From the NCBI GenBank assembly GCA_945787845.1, contig CALZJH010000010.1, positions 62,001 to 126,000 of the forward strand: a stretch of DNA of 64,000 nt, given 5' to 3'. The notes under the pieces were generated by a model. The model saw only the letters and a list, made by a program, of their open reading frames with translations. It searched no databases and was not told the origin of the DNA. Of the stretch, positions 39,986 to 48,960 are shown piece after piece. The DNA comes from an uncultured Woeseiaceae bacterium (GTDB taxonomy: Bacteria > Pseudomonadota > Gammaproteobacteria > Steroidobacterales > Woeseiaceae). Position numbers and translations under genes: made by a program. The stretch's first letter is position 1. Every line of letters starts with the position of its first letter.

Positions 39986-40519
39986 ATCGACAACCGCGCA
40001 CAAACCTTCGACACCCTGGTCCGCCCACATTTCGACCGGCTATACCGACTCGCGTTTCGCCTGACCGGGCGCAAGGCGGAGGCCGAGGACCTGTTCCAGG
40101 AACTCCTGATCAAGGCGTTCGGGAAACTCGATGACCTGGTCGGCATAGACGAGCCCGGCTCGTGGCTGTGCCGCGTCATGTATAACCTGTTTGTCGACGA
40201 GCAACGGCGCTTTGCGCGCCGCCGCATGCAGACGGTCGAAGAGGGGTTTCTTCCTGGCGACGGCCTGGAAGGGTTTGCCGGCACCGACAACCCGGAACAG
40301 GACCAGCAACGCCTGGACCAGCTGCGGCAGCTCGATGCGGCCCTCGCGCAGCTCAGTGACGAACATCGCATTATCGTGCTGTTACATGACACCGAAGGCT
40401 ATAAACTGGAAGAAATTCATGAGCTTATCGGCATTCCGGTAGGAACGGTGAAATCCCGGTTGCACCGGGCCCGCGCGCGCCTGCGCGAAATTCTCGCCCC
40501 GAGCGGAACCTTTTCCTGA
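39986..40519 (+). CDS. ECF-type RNA polymerase sigma factor with no canonical start codon
   Basis: A complete ECF sigma factor is encoded here. Region 2 is RLYRLAFRLTGRKAEAEDLF and the region 4 helix-turn-helix is YKLEEIHELIGIPVGTVKSR. Region 2 lies upstream of the first ATG (40178). Reading back in frame to the stop at 39953 there is no ATG, GTG or TTG. An ATC at 39986 with AAGGA 8 bases upstream gives 177 residues, the normal ECF length, and is used here as a provisional start; a CTG at 40019 is the alternative, or an assembly error. The gene follows ctaB directly and precedes a likely anti-sigma gene. Confidence 0.8.
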   Translation: MDNRAQTFDTLVRPHFDRLYRLAFRLTGRKAEAEDLFQELLIKAFGKLDDLVGIDEPGSWLCRVMYNLFVDEQRRFARRRMQTVEEGFLPGDGLEGFAGTDNPEQDQQRLDQLRQLDAALAQLSDEHRIIVLLHDTEGYKLEEIHELIGIPVGTVKSRLHRARARLREILAPSGTFS

Positions 40520-40554
40520 TGCGCAACGTGTAAGAGATCAGGCAGGACAGACAT

Positions 40555-41091
40555 ATGAAGACAAGCGACACAGGCAAACAGGACCGGGACGTCCTGGAGC
40601 TGTTAAAGGACTATCCGATGGCGACAGCTGACGCGGGTTTCTATGATCAGGCCCTCGCGCGTGCGACGCACGAGGGTTCACGGCGCCAGCGCAATCGCTG
40701 GATTATGACCGGCTTTGGCTCGGCCGTGGCGGCCGGACTCGTCCTGTGGCTTGTCAGTGGCATATTCCTGGCGTCGCCCGACCTGCCGCAGCCCGACAAC
40801 AGTATTCCCGGGATCGCGATGACGCTTGAAGAGCCGCGTACCGTGAACCTGGTATTTGCCTCCGCCTCTGCGCTGGAGTCCGCGACGCTGACCGTGACCT
40901 TGCCCGATGGTATCGAGCTCGCAGGGTTCCCGGGGCAGCGGGAAATCACGTGGCAGACCAGCCTTGCCGAAGGCAAGAATCTTTTGCCGCTCGAGCTAAT
41001 CGCCCTGACACCGGTCGGTGGCGAAGTGTTTGCGCGGCTTGAACATGATGACCGTGACCGTACTTTCCGGTTGCGAATCGAAGTGAGCTAA
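40555..41091 (+). CDS. Probable anti-sigma factor, single-pass membrane protein
   Basis: A 178-residue protein with a cytoplasmic N-terminus (about 1-45), one membrane helix (about residues 50-72, FGSAVAAGLVLWLVSGIF) and a periplasmic beta-rich domain (RTVNLVFASASALESATLTV and following). It comes 35 bases after the ECF sigma gene, the layout of sigma/anti-sigma pairs. No zinc-binding HxxxCxxC anti-sigma motif is seen, so the role rests on position and topology. Confidence 0.65.
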   Translation: MKTSDTGKQDRDVLELLKDYPMATADAGFYDQALARATHEGSRRQRNRWIMTGFGSAVAAGLVLWLVSGIFLASPDLPQPDNSIPGIAMTLEEPRTVNLVFASASALESATLTVTLPDGIELAGFPGQREITWQTSLAEGKNLLPLELIALTPVGGEVFARLEHDDRDRTFRLRIEVS

Positions 41092-41103
41092 CGGAGTAGG
41101 TCA

Positions 41104-41598
41104 ATGAAACGCTTAAGTATCCTGTTTGCGGTCATAGTTCTGACCATGATGGCATTCGCGCCGGCCATGGCGTTTGCCGATGAAGGCCTCGATGACCTGG
41201 ATGTCACGATGATCGTCCTCGACGACCCGTCTGAACTCGACGATGCGTTCAATAAGATGGACGGTCCCGACGACGATGGCGTCGAGAAAGAGGACTGGAC
41301 CGGCAGTGAGTCAGGGGACGATTCGGATGGTGACGACGACTCGAACGAAGATTCGCTCGATGACTCGGACGACGAGGTCGAGGACGCGTCCGAGGATGAA
41401 TCTGAAAACGAGTTCGAAGATGAGGATGAGTTCGAGGACGAGTTTGAAGACGAATTCGAGCATGACGAAGCCGATGACGAAGAAGACGAAATGGAAGACG
41501 AGGACGACTTCGAAGACGGTGAGGATATCGACGAAGACGAATTCGACGACGATGATGACGACGATGAGGAAGATGACGACGACGACGACGTCACCTGA
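41104..41598 (+). CDS. Exported, extremely acidic low-complexity protein
   Basis: A 164-residue protein with a signal peptide (residues 1-25, cleavage near MAFADEG) and a tail that from about residue 50 consists almost only of Asp, Glu, Ser and a few Phe, ending in a run of Asp. Repeating EFEDEFEDEFE-type units occur at about 100-120. It is preceded by GGAGTAGGTC as ribosome-binding site and ended by a strong terminator. Such a polyanion could bind calcium or other metal ions in the envelope. It is the last gene of the sigma/anti-sigma operon and might be the sensor or target; both are inference. Confidence 0.8.
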   Translation: MKRLSILFAVIVLTMMAFAPAMAFADEGLDDLDVTMIVLDDPSELDDAFNKMDGPDDDGVEKEDWTGSESGDDSDGDDDSNEDSLDDSDDEVEDASEDESENEFEDEDEFEDEFEDEFEHDEADDEEDEMEDEDDFEDGEDIDEDEFDDDDDDDEEDDDDDDVT

Positions 41599-41646
41599 TC
41601 GCCTCCGCGGCGGCTAACCGGGCCGCGCCAGGTCGAAAAACACAGA

Positions 41647-41685
41647 AATCCCCCCGATTGTGACCCAGTCGGGGGGATTTTCTTG
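41647..41685 (+). terminator. Rho-independent terminator after the acidic protein gene
   Basis: An 11-bp perfect stem, AATCCCCCCGA (41647-41657) with TCGGGGGGATT (41669-41679), has an 11-base loop and is followed by TTCTT. It ends the oxidase/sigma-factor transcript. Confidence 0.9.
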
Positions 41686-41758
41686 CGCCACGTCATAGTT
41701 TCGGGAGCACACAGCCGATATTCTCCCTTATCTGACATAACGCTTGGCCACGCACTAC

Positions 41759-43366
41759 ATGCAAAACAGGATTTTCATCACCGCGTCTTTCGCCCTGATG
41801 GTCGCGATCACTACGCTGGCACCTGCCGGACCAGCGCATGCCATGACGCCGGAGCAGTATTTCGCGGACGGCAACCGCCTGTTCCGGGACGATCTCTATT
41901 GGGCGGCCCTGTTGCGTTACAGCCAGGCCGAGGAGGCCGGCCTCGATACCCCGCTACTGCACTACAACACCGGCATCACGCACTACAGGGCCGGGCAGCA
42001 TATCCGGGCCAGGGAGCACCTGCTGCGCGCACTGGACGATCCAAACCTGCGCGCGGCCGCGCAATACAACCTGGGCCTCAATGCCTATGCGCTGGGCGAC
42101 AAAGACGAAGCGCTGCGTTGGTTCCGACTCACGCGCGATACGAGCACGAATCGTAAATTGCAGGAGTATGCCGTCGTCGCGATTTCCCGGATTCGCATTG
42201 AGCGGGAACAGCCCGACGAGTACGAGGTGCGCGCCGAGGTGCGCGAGAAGAAGCGGGAATTCACCAACCTGGAGCTGCGCGCGCGCATTGGCTACGGCAA
42301 CGACAGCAACGTGTTCCGCAGTCCGAATACGGCTTACATCGATGTCGCCGACCCCAACCAGCCAGTCGTAACGCCTGTGGCACAGAGTGCCGCCTATGTG
42401 CCGGTCAGCCTGTCGGTCAAATACAAGGTCAACAACCTGCCGTTCGAGGGCTTTTACGGCGCGTACCGTTTTGTCGGCCGCTATTACCCGGACGAACTGT
42501 TCAAGAATGCCAACGAATTCAAGCACGAGGCGAGCTTCGGCAGCGAGTACGAGCGCAAGAAAGGAACGCGTGAACGGCGCGTATTCAGTGCCTTTTCCGT
42601 TGCCCAGCATGAGGAGATCTACTACGACCCTGACGATGGCACATCGCGGCTTATCAACGGGGCGAACATCGACGACCGTATGAACTACCTGCGCTACGGC
42701 CCCGAGTTTTCGGCTCGGCAGTCCGGCGAGAAGATCGCTTTCGGGCTGCGGGCAAAAGGTCAGCTATGGAACTACGACCAGATCGACGTGGTGCCCGAAT
42801 ACGATCATGAGTACTTTCTTTTCAGTCTATTCGGCCAGTACAAGTTTACGAGCACGTCGCTGCTGAGGATTACGGCCGACTACTACAGCCGCCGTTACGG
42901 CGATCGGCCCGCGTATGACCTCGACGGCCAGCAGCGTTTCGGTAACCCGAACATCCGCTATGACTACGTCGCGCTGACGCTGCGCGCCCGCCAGCGTCTC
43001 GGACGCAGCATGTGGTTCGGCTTCGACGTGGAGCGCACCGAGCGGACGGACCAGTACGTCGGCTACAACGACTACACGCGCGACAGTTTCGGCGTCGAGT
43101 TGCACTGGTCGCCTGGCTATCGCTTCGACCTCGACCTCGAAGCGAGGTACCGACTGTATGATTTCCCGAACGCCTTCGCGTTTCACGAGCCGACAGTCGG
43201 ATTGAAGACCCAGGAAACCGTCGACGCCAAGCTGCGTGCGTCCTACCGGATCCTGCCCCGTCTCAGCCTGTTTGCCGAGGCAGAACTGCGCGAAAGAACC
43301 TCAAATGACCTTCGCATCCAATATGACCGCACTCTGTACGCTATCGGCGTACGTTGGGAGCAGTAA
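41759..43366 (+). CDS. TPR-containing outer-membrane beta-barrel protein
   Basis: A 535-residue exported protein with a signal peptide (cleavage near PAHAM), TPR-like helical repeats at about residues 30-130 (YFADGNRLFRDDLYWAALLR and the following LHYNTGITHYRAGQHIRARE), and a C-terminal barrel of alternating strands from about 170, ending with the aromatic-rich YAIGVRWEQ. This layout, periplasmic TPR plus barrel, is that of the Slam/DUF560-like and related outer-membrane export factors; that is a structural analogy only. The ATG at 41759 is preferred over a TTG at 41744. Neighbours give no clue. Confidence 0.75.
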   Translation: MQNRIFITASFALMVAITTLAPAGPAHAMTPEQYFADGNRLFRDDLYWAALLRYSQAEEAGLDTPLLHYNTGITHYRAGQHIRAREHLLRALDDPNLRAAAQYNLGLNAYALGDKDEALRWFRLTRDTSTNRKLQEYAVVAISRIRIEREQPDEYEVRAEVREKKREFTNLELRARIGYGNDSNVFRSPNTAYIDVADPNQPVVTPVAQSAAYVPVSLSVKYKVNNLPFEGFYGAYRFVGRYYPDELFKNANEFKHEASFGSEYERKKGTRERRVFSAFSVAQHEEIYYDPDDGTSRLINGANIDDRMNYLRYGPEFSARQSGEKIAFGLRAKGQLWNYDQIDVVPEYDHEYFLFSLFGQYKFTSTSLLRITADYYSRRYGDRPAYDLDGQQRFGNPNIRYDYVALTLRARQRLGRSMWFGFDVERTERTDQYVGYNDYTRDSFGVELHWSPGYRFDLDLEARYRLYDFPNAFAFHEPTVGLKTQETVDAKLRASYRILPRLSLFAEAELRERTSNDLRIQYDRTLYAIGVRWEQ

Positions 43367-43423
43367 TACTGCTAAACTCTCGCGCTTTCCCGAACAGGCT
43401 TTTGGCCCGATTGTCAGCGCCGG

Positions 43424-45595
43424 ATGGACGTCACACCAATCCTCGAAGAGCTCAATGACGCGCAGCGTCAGGCGGTTACGGCACCTGCTGAACCGGCCCT
43501 GATCATTGCGGGCGCCGGTAGCGGCAAGACACGCGTGCTCGTGCACCGCGCCGCCTGGCTCATCGATGTCGAGGGTGTCTCCCCGCACAGCCTGCTGGCG
43601 GTTACGTTCACCAACAAGGCCGCCGCCGAGATGCGCCATCGCATCGAGGAACTGCTCAAAGTCCCCGTCCAGCACCTGTGGATCGGCACCTTTCACGGCC
43701 TGGCGCATCGCATGCTACGGCGCCACTGGCGCGAAGCCAAGCTCCCGCAGGGCTTCCAGATCATCGACTCGGACGACCAGCTGCGGTTGATCAAGCGCCT
43801 GCTCAAGAACCTCGAGGTCGACGACAGCCGCTGGGTGCCCAAGGAGATCCAGTGGTTCATTAACGCGCAGAAAGATGAAGGGCTTCGCCCGCAACATCTC
43901 GACGACGACAACGACCCGAATCGCCGCCAGATGATCTCTCTGTACCAGTCCTACGAGGAGATCTGCCAGCGTGGCGGCCTTGTCGACTTTGCGGAGTTGT
44001 TGCTGCGCGCGCACGAACTCCTGCGCGACAACGATGAGCTGCTGGCGCACTATCGGCGGCGCTTCCAGCACCTGCTCGTTGACGAGTTCCAGGACACGAA
44101 CGCCATCCAGTACGCCTGGCTGCGGCTGCTGGCCGGTGGCGACGGCGTACCCTTCGTCGTCGGCGACGACGACCAGTCGATCTACCGCTGGCGCGGTGCG
44201 CGCGTAGAGCACATCCACCAGTTTCAGAAAGACTTCCCTGGCACGCGCGTCGTCAAGCTTGAGCAAAACTACCGCTCGACGGCGACCATCCTGAACGCGG
44301 CCAACGCGGTTATCGCGAACAATGCGTCGCGCCTCGGCAAAAACCTCTGGACCGAGGGCGCCGAGGGAGAACCGATCAAGGTCTATTCGGCCTACAACGA
44401 ACGCGACGAAGCTGATTTCGTGATCGGCCGCCTGCGCGACTGGATCGACCAGGGCAACCTGCGGGCCGACTCGGCAATATTGTACCGCTCGAACGCGCAG
44501 TCACGCGTGTTGGAAGAAGGCCTGATCAATGCGCGTATCCCGTACCGCGTTTACGGAGGCTTGAGGTTCTTCGAGCGCATGGAAATCAAGGATGCGCTCG
44601 CCTATCTGCGCCTGATTTCGAATCGCGATGACGACAGCTCATTCGAACGTATTGTGAACAAACCCACGCGCGGTATCGGCGCTCGCACGCTGGAAATGAT
44701 GCGCGCTTACGCCCGTGCGAACGCCTGTTCCATGTGGCGCGCGGGTGGCGCCATCGCCAGTGACGACCTTAACGGCCGCGCCGCGAATGCCGTTAATGCC
44801 TTCATGTCCCTGATCGAGCGCATGGCGCGAGAGACGCAGGGGCTCGAACTTCACGACAAGGTGGATCACGTCATTCACCTGAGCGGGCTCGCGGAGTTCT
44901 TTAAGAAGGAAAAAGGCGAGAAAGGCGAAACGCGCGTCGAAAACCTCGCCGAACTCGTCAGTGCTGCCAAGAGTTTCGAGCCCGATCCCGCGGAAGACAT
45001 GCCGCCGCTGGATGAGTTCCTCGCCCACGCGGCCCTCGAGGCCGGCGAGGGGCAGGCTGACGCCTGGGAAGATTGCGTGCAGCTCATGACCATGCACTCC
45101 GCGAAGGGGCTGGAGTTTCCGCTCGTCTTTATTTGCGGCATGGAGGACGGCCTGTTCCCACACCAGCGCTCGATCGCCGATCCGCATGGCCTCGAGGAGG
45201 AGCGGCGCCTTTGCTACGTCGGCATCACACGTGCCAAGCAGACGCTCTACATCACTCACGCCGAACAGCGGCGGCTGCACGGCATGGACAATTTCTCACA
45301 CCCATCGCGCTTTATTGCGGAAATTCCAGCCGAGCATGTCGAAGAGGTCCGGCCGCGCGTACAGGTCTCGCGCCCGCTGCGGTCAGCTGCTGCACCGCGC
45401 CGTCGGCAGTCAGCGACAGCCTCGGGCAATGAGCTTGGTATTCGGCTGGGACAGCACGTTCGTCACAAGAAGTTCGGGGACGGTGTCATTCTCAATTGCG
45501 AGGGCCAGGGCGCGCATGCGCGAGTCGAAGTGAATTTTGAGAGTGCCGGCACAAAATGGCTCGTTTTGAGCTATGCAAATCTCGAGTTGATGTAA
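43424..45595 (+). CDS. uvrD: DNA helicase II UvrD
   Basis: The 723-residue superfamily 1A helicase removes excised strands in nucleotide excision and mismatch repair. Motifs: Walker A AGAGSGKTRVL (about residues 28-38), LLAVTFTNKAA, LLVDEFQDTN (Walker B), GDDDQSIYRWRGA, EQNYRS, TMHSAKGLEFPLVF and VGITRAKQ. The C-terminal segment has a tudor-like domain (GQHVRHKKFGDGVILNCEG), present in UvrD/PcrA. Start ATG 43424 gives the standard MDVTPILEELNDAQRQAV. Confidence 0.97.
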   Translation: MDVTPILEELNDAQRQAVTAPAEPALIIAGAGSGKTRVLVHRAAWLIDVEGVSPHSLLAVTFTNKAAAEMRHRIEELLKVPVQHLWIGTFHGLAHRMLRRHWREAKLPQGFQIIDSDDQLRLIKRLLKNLEVDDSRWVPKEIQWFINAQKDEGLRPQHLDDDNDPNRRQMISLYQSYEEICQRGGLVDFAELLLRAHELLRDNDELLAHYRRRFQHLLVDEFQDTNAIQYAWLRLLAGGDGVPFVVGDDDQSIYRWRGARVEHIHQFQKDFPGTRVVKLEQNYRSTATILNAANAVIANNASRLGKNLWTEGAEGEPIKVYSAYNERDEADFVIGRLRDWIDQGNLRADSAILYRSNAQSRVLEEGLINARIPYRVYGGLRFFERMEIKDALAYLRLISNRDDDSSFERIVNKPTRGIGARTLEMMRAYARANACSMWRAGGAIASDDLNGRAANAVNAFMSLIERMARETQGLELHDKVDHVIHLSGLAEFFKKEKGEKGETRVENLAELVSAAKSFEPDPAEDMPPLDEFLAHAALEAGEGQADAWEDCVQLMTMHSAKGLEFPLVFICGMEDGLFPHQRSIADPHGLEEERRLCYVGITRAKQTLYITHAEQRRLHGMDNFSHPSRFIAEIPAEHVEEVRPRVQVSRPLRSAAAPRRRQSATASGNELGIRLGQHVRHKKFGDGVILNCEGQGAHARVEVNFESAGTKWLVLSYANLELM

Positions 45596-45605
45596 ACTAC
45601 GCGCG

Positions 45606-46982
45606 ATGAAAATTCTAATCCTCGGCGCAGGTCAGGTAGGTTCGTCCGCGGCCTATCACCTGTCGCGTGAAGAGGCCAACGAAGTCACCATCGTCGACAA
45701 GCGGCCTGATGTACTTCGCGAACTTCAGGATCGTCTCGATATCCGCACGGTGGTGGGACACGCCGCCTATCCGGAGGTTCTCGAACGGGCCGGCGCCAGC
45801 GATGCCGACATCGTGGTCTCGCTCACGGATTCGGACGAGACCAACATGGTGGCCTGCCAGGTTGCCTACACCCAGTTTCGAACGCCCACCAAGATCGCGC
45901 GCATTCGCTCCGCCGAGTATATGAATGCCAACAAGCTGTTTACTCAGGATGCGATCCCGATCGATGTGCGCATCAGCCCGGAGCAGCTCGTTTGCTCGTT
46001 TGTCGAACAGCTGATCCTGTACCCCGGCTCGACCCAGGTCCTGGAGTTCGCCGGCGGTCGCGTCCGGCTGGTTGGCGTCCGGGCCGATCGCGATGGGCTC
46101 CTCGTGGGCCAGCGCATCGCGACGCTCAAGGATCACATACCGAATACCGAAGCACGTATCGCCGCTATCTACAGGCGCGGCAAGGCCATGCTGCCCGACG
46201 GCGATACCGTCATCCAGGAAGATGACGAAGTCTTCTTCATTGCAGACCGCAAGGACATTCGCGTCTTCATGAGTGAAATTCGGCGTCTCGAAGACCCGGT
46301 GCGACGTGTCGTTATTGCGGGCGGAGGCAATATCGGCGTGCGGCTCGCCCTGGCGCTCGAGCAGACCAACCAGGTCAAGATTATCGAGCGCGACCCAAGG
46401 CGCGCGCGCGTCATTTCCGAGCAGCTGAACAAGGCCATCGTCCTGGTCGGCGACGCGGCCGATGAAGAGCTTCTCCTGGAAGAAAATATCGACAACGTCG
46501 ATGTCTTCTGCGCCCTTACGAACTCCGAAGAGGCGAATATTCTGAGTTCGATGCTGTCGAAGCGCCTGGGCGCGCACAAGGCCATGGCGCTGATCAACCG
46601 GGCTTCGTACGTGGACCTCGTGGAATCAGGCAGCATCGACATTGCCATATCACCACAGCAGGTCACTATCGGCTCACTGCTCGCGCACGTGCGCCGCGGC
46701 GATGTCGTCAAAGTGCACTCCCTGCGACGGGGCGCGGCCGAAGCCATGGAGGCAATTGCTCACGGCACTCCCGACAACTCGAAAGTCGTTGGTCGCGCCA
46801 TCGAGGACATCGAGCTGCCGAAGGGCACCGCTATCGTTGCGATTGTTCGCGGCGACAAGGTAATGATCGCCCATCACGACATCGTCATCGAGGCAGACGA
46901 CCACGTCATCCTGTTTATGACCGACCGGCGCAAGATCGAGAAGCTCGAAAGTCTGTTCCAGGTCGGCGTGTCGTTTGTCTAG
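45606..46982 (+). CDS. trkA: Trk potassium uptake system regulatory protein TrkA
   Basis: The 458-residue cytoplasmic protein has two RCK units. The first NAD-binding motif is LGAGQVGSSAA near residue 5; the second Rossmann domain starts at about 235 (VVIAGGGNIGVRLA). Each is followed by a TrkA-C domain. It gates the TrkH channel in response to nucleotides. Order uvrD-trkA-trkH with only 10-12 bases between genes; trkA and trkH are clearly an operon. Confidence 0.96.
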   Translation: MKILILGAGQVGSSAAYHLSREEANEVTIVDKRPDVLRELQDRLDIRTVVGHAAYPEVLERAGASDADIVVSLTDSDETNMVACQVAYTQFRTPTKIARIRSAEYMNANKLFTQDAIPIDVRISPEQLVCSFVEQLILYPGSTQVLEFAGGRVRLVGVRADRDGLLVGQRIATLKDHIPNTEARIAAIYRRGKAMLPDGDTVIQEDDEVFFIADRKDIRVFMSEIRRLEDPVRRVVIAGGGNIGVRLALALEQTNQVKIIERDPRRARVISEQLNKAIVLVGDAADEELLLEENIDNVDVFCALTNSEEANILSSMLSKRLGAHKAMALINRASYVDLVESGSIDIAISPQQVTIGSLLAHVRRGDVVKVHSLRRGAAEAMEAIAHGTPDNSKVVGRAIEDIELPKGTAIVAIVRGDKVMIAHHDIVIEADDHVILFMTDRRKIEKLESLFQVGVSFV

Positions 46983-46994
46983 GGCCAGGACCTC

Positions 46995-48446
46995 ATGAAC
47001 TGGACCGTCGTACAGCGCATCCTCGGCCTGCTGTTGATGATCTTCAGCCTGACAATGCTGCCGCCGATCGCGTTCAGCATCTATTACGACGATCACTCCT
47101 GGCTACCGTTCGTCGAGGGCTTCGGGCTCACGGTTGCGGCGGGCTTCTTTTGCTGGCTGCCGGTGCACCGCTCGCGGAAGGACCTGCGCCTGCGCGACGG
47201 CTTCCTCGTGGTCGCCGCGTTCTGGACTGTCCTGGGTACCTTCGGTGCAGCGCCATTGTATTTCTCGGACGCGTTGTCGTTGTCGTTCACCGACGCGGTT
47301 TTCGAGTCCATGTCCGGCCTGACCACGACGGGCGCCACGGTGCTCACCGGGCTCGACGAGCTACCCCTGTCCATTCTCTATTACCGCCAGCAGCTCCAGT
47401 GGCTGGGGGGCATGGGTATCATCGTGCTGGCTGTCGCCGTGCTGCCGATGCTCGGCGTTGGCGGCATGCAGCTGTACCGGGCCGAAACGCCGGGCCCGGT
47501 CAAGGACACTAAACTCACGCCGCGTATAACAGAGACGGCCAAAGCGCTGTGGTACGTCTACCTGGCATTCACGATTACCTGCATGGTCGGCTATCGCATC
47601 GCCGGCATGGGATGGTTCGATGCGCTTTGTCACGCGTTTTCGACGGTTGCGATTGGCGGCTTTTCGACCCACGACATGAGCATTGCGCATTTTGACAGCG
47701 CATCCATCGACCTGATTGCCGTGTTCTTCATGTTTGTCGCGGGCATCAATTTCTCCCTGCACTTCTTCGCGTGGCGCTACGTGTCGATCAAGCACTACTT
47801 CCAGGACCAGGAGTTCCGCGCCTACAGCATTATCCTGATCGTGTTATCGACCGTCGTCATTGCGTCGCTGTACCTGTATCGCGGCTTCGCCGACCCGTTT
47901 GATACCTTCCTCGACGGCTTGTTCCAGTCGGTGTCGATTGCAACAACAACGGGGTTCACCACCGAAAACTTTGCCATCTGGCCGGCGGCGCTGCCTGCCC
48001 TGCTGATCTTCGCCAGCTTCATCGGCGGTTCGGCCGGTTCGACCGCCGGCGGCATCAAGGTGATTCGCTGGCTGCTCGTCTATAAACAGGGGGTCCGCGA
48101 GATCGCTCGCCTGGTGCACCCGAGCGCGGAGATCCCGGTCAAGCTCGGCAACAAGGCGGTGCCGTCGCGCGTTGTTGAGGCCGTGTGGGGTTTCTTCTCG
48201 GTCTACATCATTGTGTTCGGCCTGATGCTGCTCGCCATGATGTCCACAGGACTCGACCAGGTCACGGCGTTTTCGGCCGTCGCCGCAACCCTGAACAACC
48301 TGGGTCCCGGACTGGGCGGCGTCGCGTCCGGCTTCATGGATCTCACCGATGCGGCCAAGTGGATCTCGGTGGCCGGCATGCTGCTCGGTCGCCTCGAAAT
48401 TTTTACACTGCTCGTGCTGATCACACCCACGTTCTGGCGCACCTGA
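46995..48446 (+). CDS. trkH: Trk potassium transporter TrkH
   Basis: The 483-residue membrane protein has four repeated membrane-pore-membrane units. Selectivity-filter-like segments are visible as SGLTTTGATVL, STVAIGGFSTHD, SIATTTGFTTENF and AATLNNLGPGLG. It imports potassium together with TrkA just upstream. The length and motifs are normal for the family. Confidence 0.96.
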   Translation: MNWTVVQRILGLLLMIFSLTMLPPIAFSIYYDDHSWLPFVEGFGLTVAAGFFCWLPVHRSRKDLRLRDGFLVVAAFWTVLGTFGAAPLYFSDALSLSFTDAVFESMSGLTTTGATVLTGLDELPLSILYYRQQLQWLGGMGIIVLAVAVLPMLGVGGMQLYRAETPGPVKDTKLTPRITETAKALWYVYLAFTITCMVGYRIAGMGWFDALCHAFSTVAIGGFSTHDMSIAHFDSASIDLIAVFFMFVAGINFSLHFFAWRYVSIKHYFQDQEFRAYSIILIVLSTVVIASLYLYRGFADPFDTFLDGLFQSVSIATTTGFTTENFAIWPAALPALLIFASFIGGSAGSTAGGIKVIRWLLVYKQGVREIARLVHPSAEIPVKLGNKAVPSRVVEAVWGFFSVYIIVFGLMLLAMMSTGLDQVTAFSAVAATLNNLGPGLGGVASGFMDLTDAAKWISVAGMLLGRLEIFTLLVLITPTFWRT

Positions 48447-48449
48447 GCC

Positions 48450-48959
48450 TTGGGTTCCGCGACTGGCGACAACCTGCTTGATCGCATCAGCACCGCTATC
48501 GGCCGCGCCGCATCCTGGCTGACGTTGTTCATGGTCCTCGTGACCTTTGTCGTGGTCGTCATGCGTTACGTGTTCGACGCCGGGCTGATCTGGGTACAGG
48601 AATCCGTCATCTGGATGCACGCCGCCGTGTTCATGCTCGGCGCCGCCTACACCCTGCGCGACGAGGAACATGTGCGCGTCGATGTGTTCTACCGCAAGAT
48701 GAGTCCGCGCCGCCGCGCGTGGGTCGACCTGGTCGGCGTTGCCATTTTTCTCTTCCCCTTGTGCCTTTTCCTCGCCTGGAACTCGTTTGATTTTGTAACG
48801 CAATCCTGGCGCATTCGTGAGATGTCGCGCGAGTCGGGTGGTTTGCCGTACCCGTTCGTGCCGCTGCTCAAATCGGTGCTGCTGCTCATGCCGCTGGCGG
48901 TTGCGATGCAGGGTGTCTCGCTGTTCCTCAAGTCTCTGAAAGCCCTGCGAAGCCGCTGA
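48450..48959 (+). CDS. dctQ: TRAP transporter small permease (DctQ type)
   Basis: A 169-residue protein with four membrane helices and the family motif WVQESVIWMHAAVFMLGAAY. It begins with a TTG at 48450, 3 bases after the trkH stop, and no better start is seen. It pairs with the large permease at 48961. The matching binding protein is likely the one at 56492, some 6 kb away on the other strand. Confidence 0.92.
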   Translation: MGSATGDNLLDRISTAIGRAASWLTLFMVLVTFVVVVMRYVFDAGLIWVQESVIWMHAAVFMLGAAYTLRDEEHVRVDVFYRKMSPRRRAWVDLVGVAIFLFPLCLFLAWNSFDFVTQSWRIREMSRESGGLPYPFVPLLKSVLLLMPLAVAMQGVSLFLKSLKALRSR

Positions 48960-48960
48960 C

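Noticed and set aside
41088..41738. Reverse-strand frame rich in serine opposite the acidic protein gene
   Set aside because: Poly-Asp/Glu codons read backwards give Ser-rich sequence; the forward frame has a signal peptide, ribosome-binding site and terminator.
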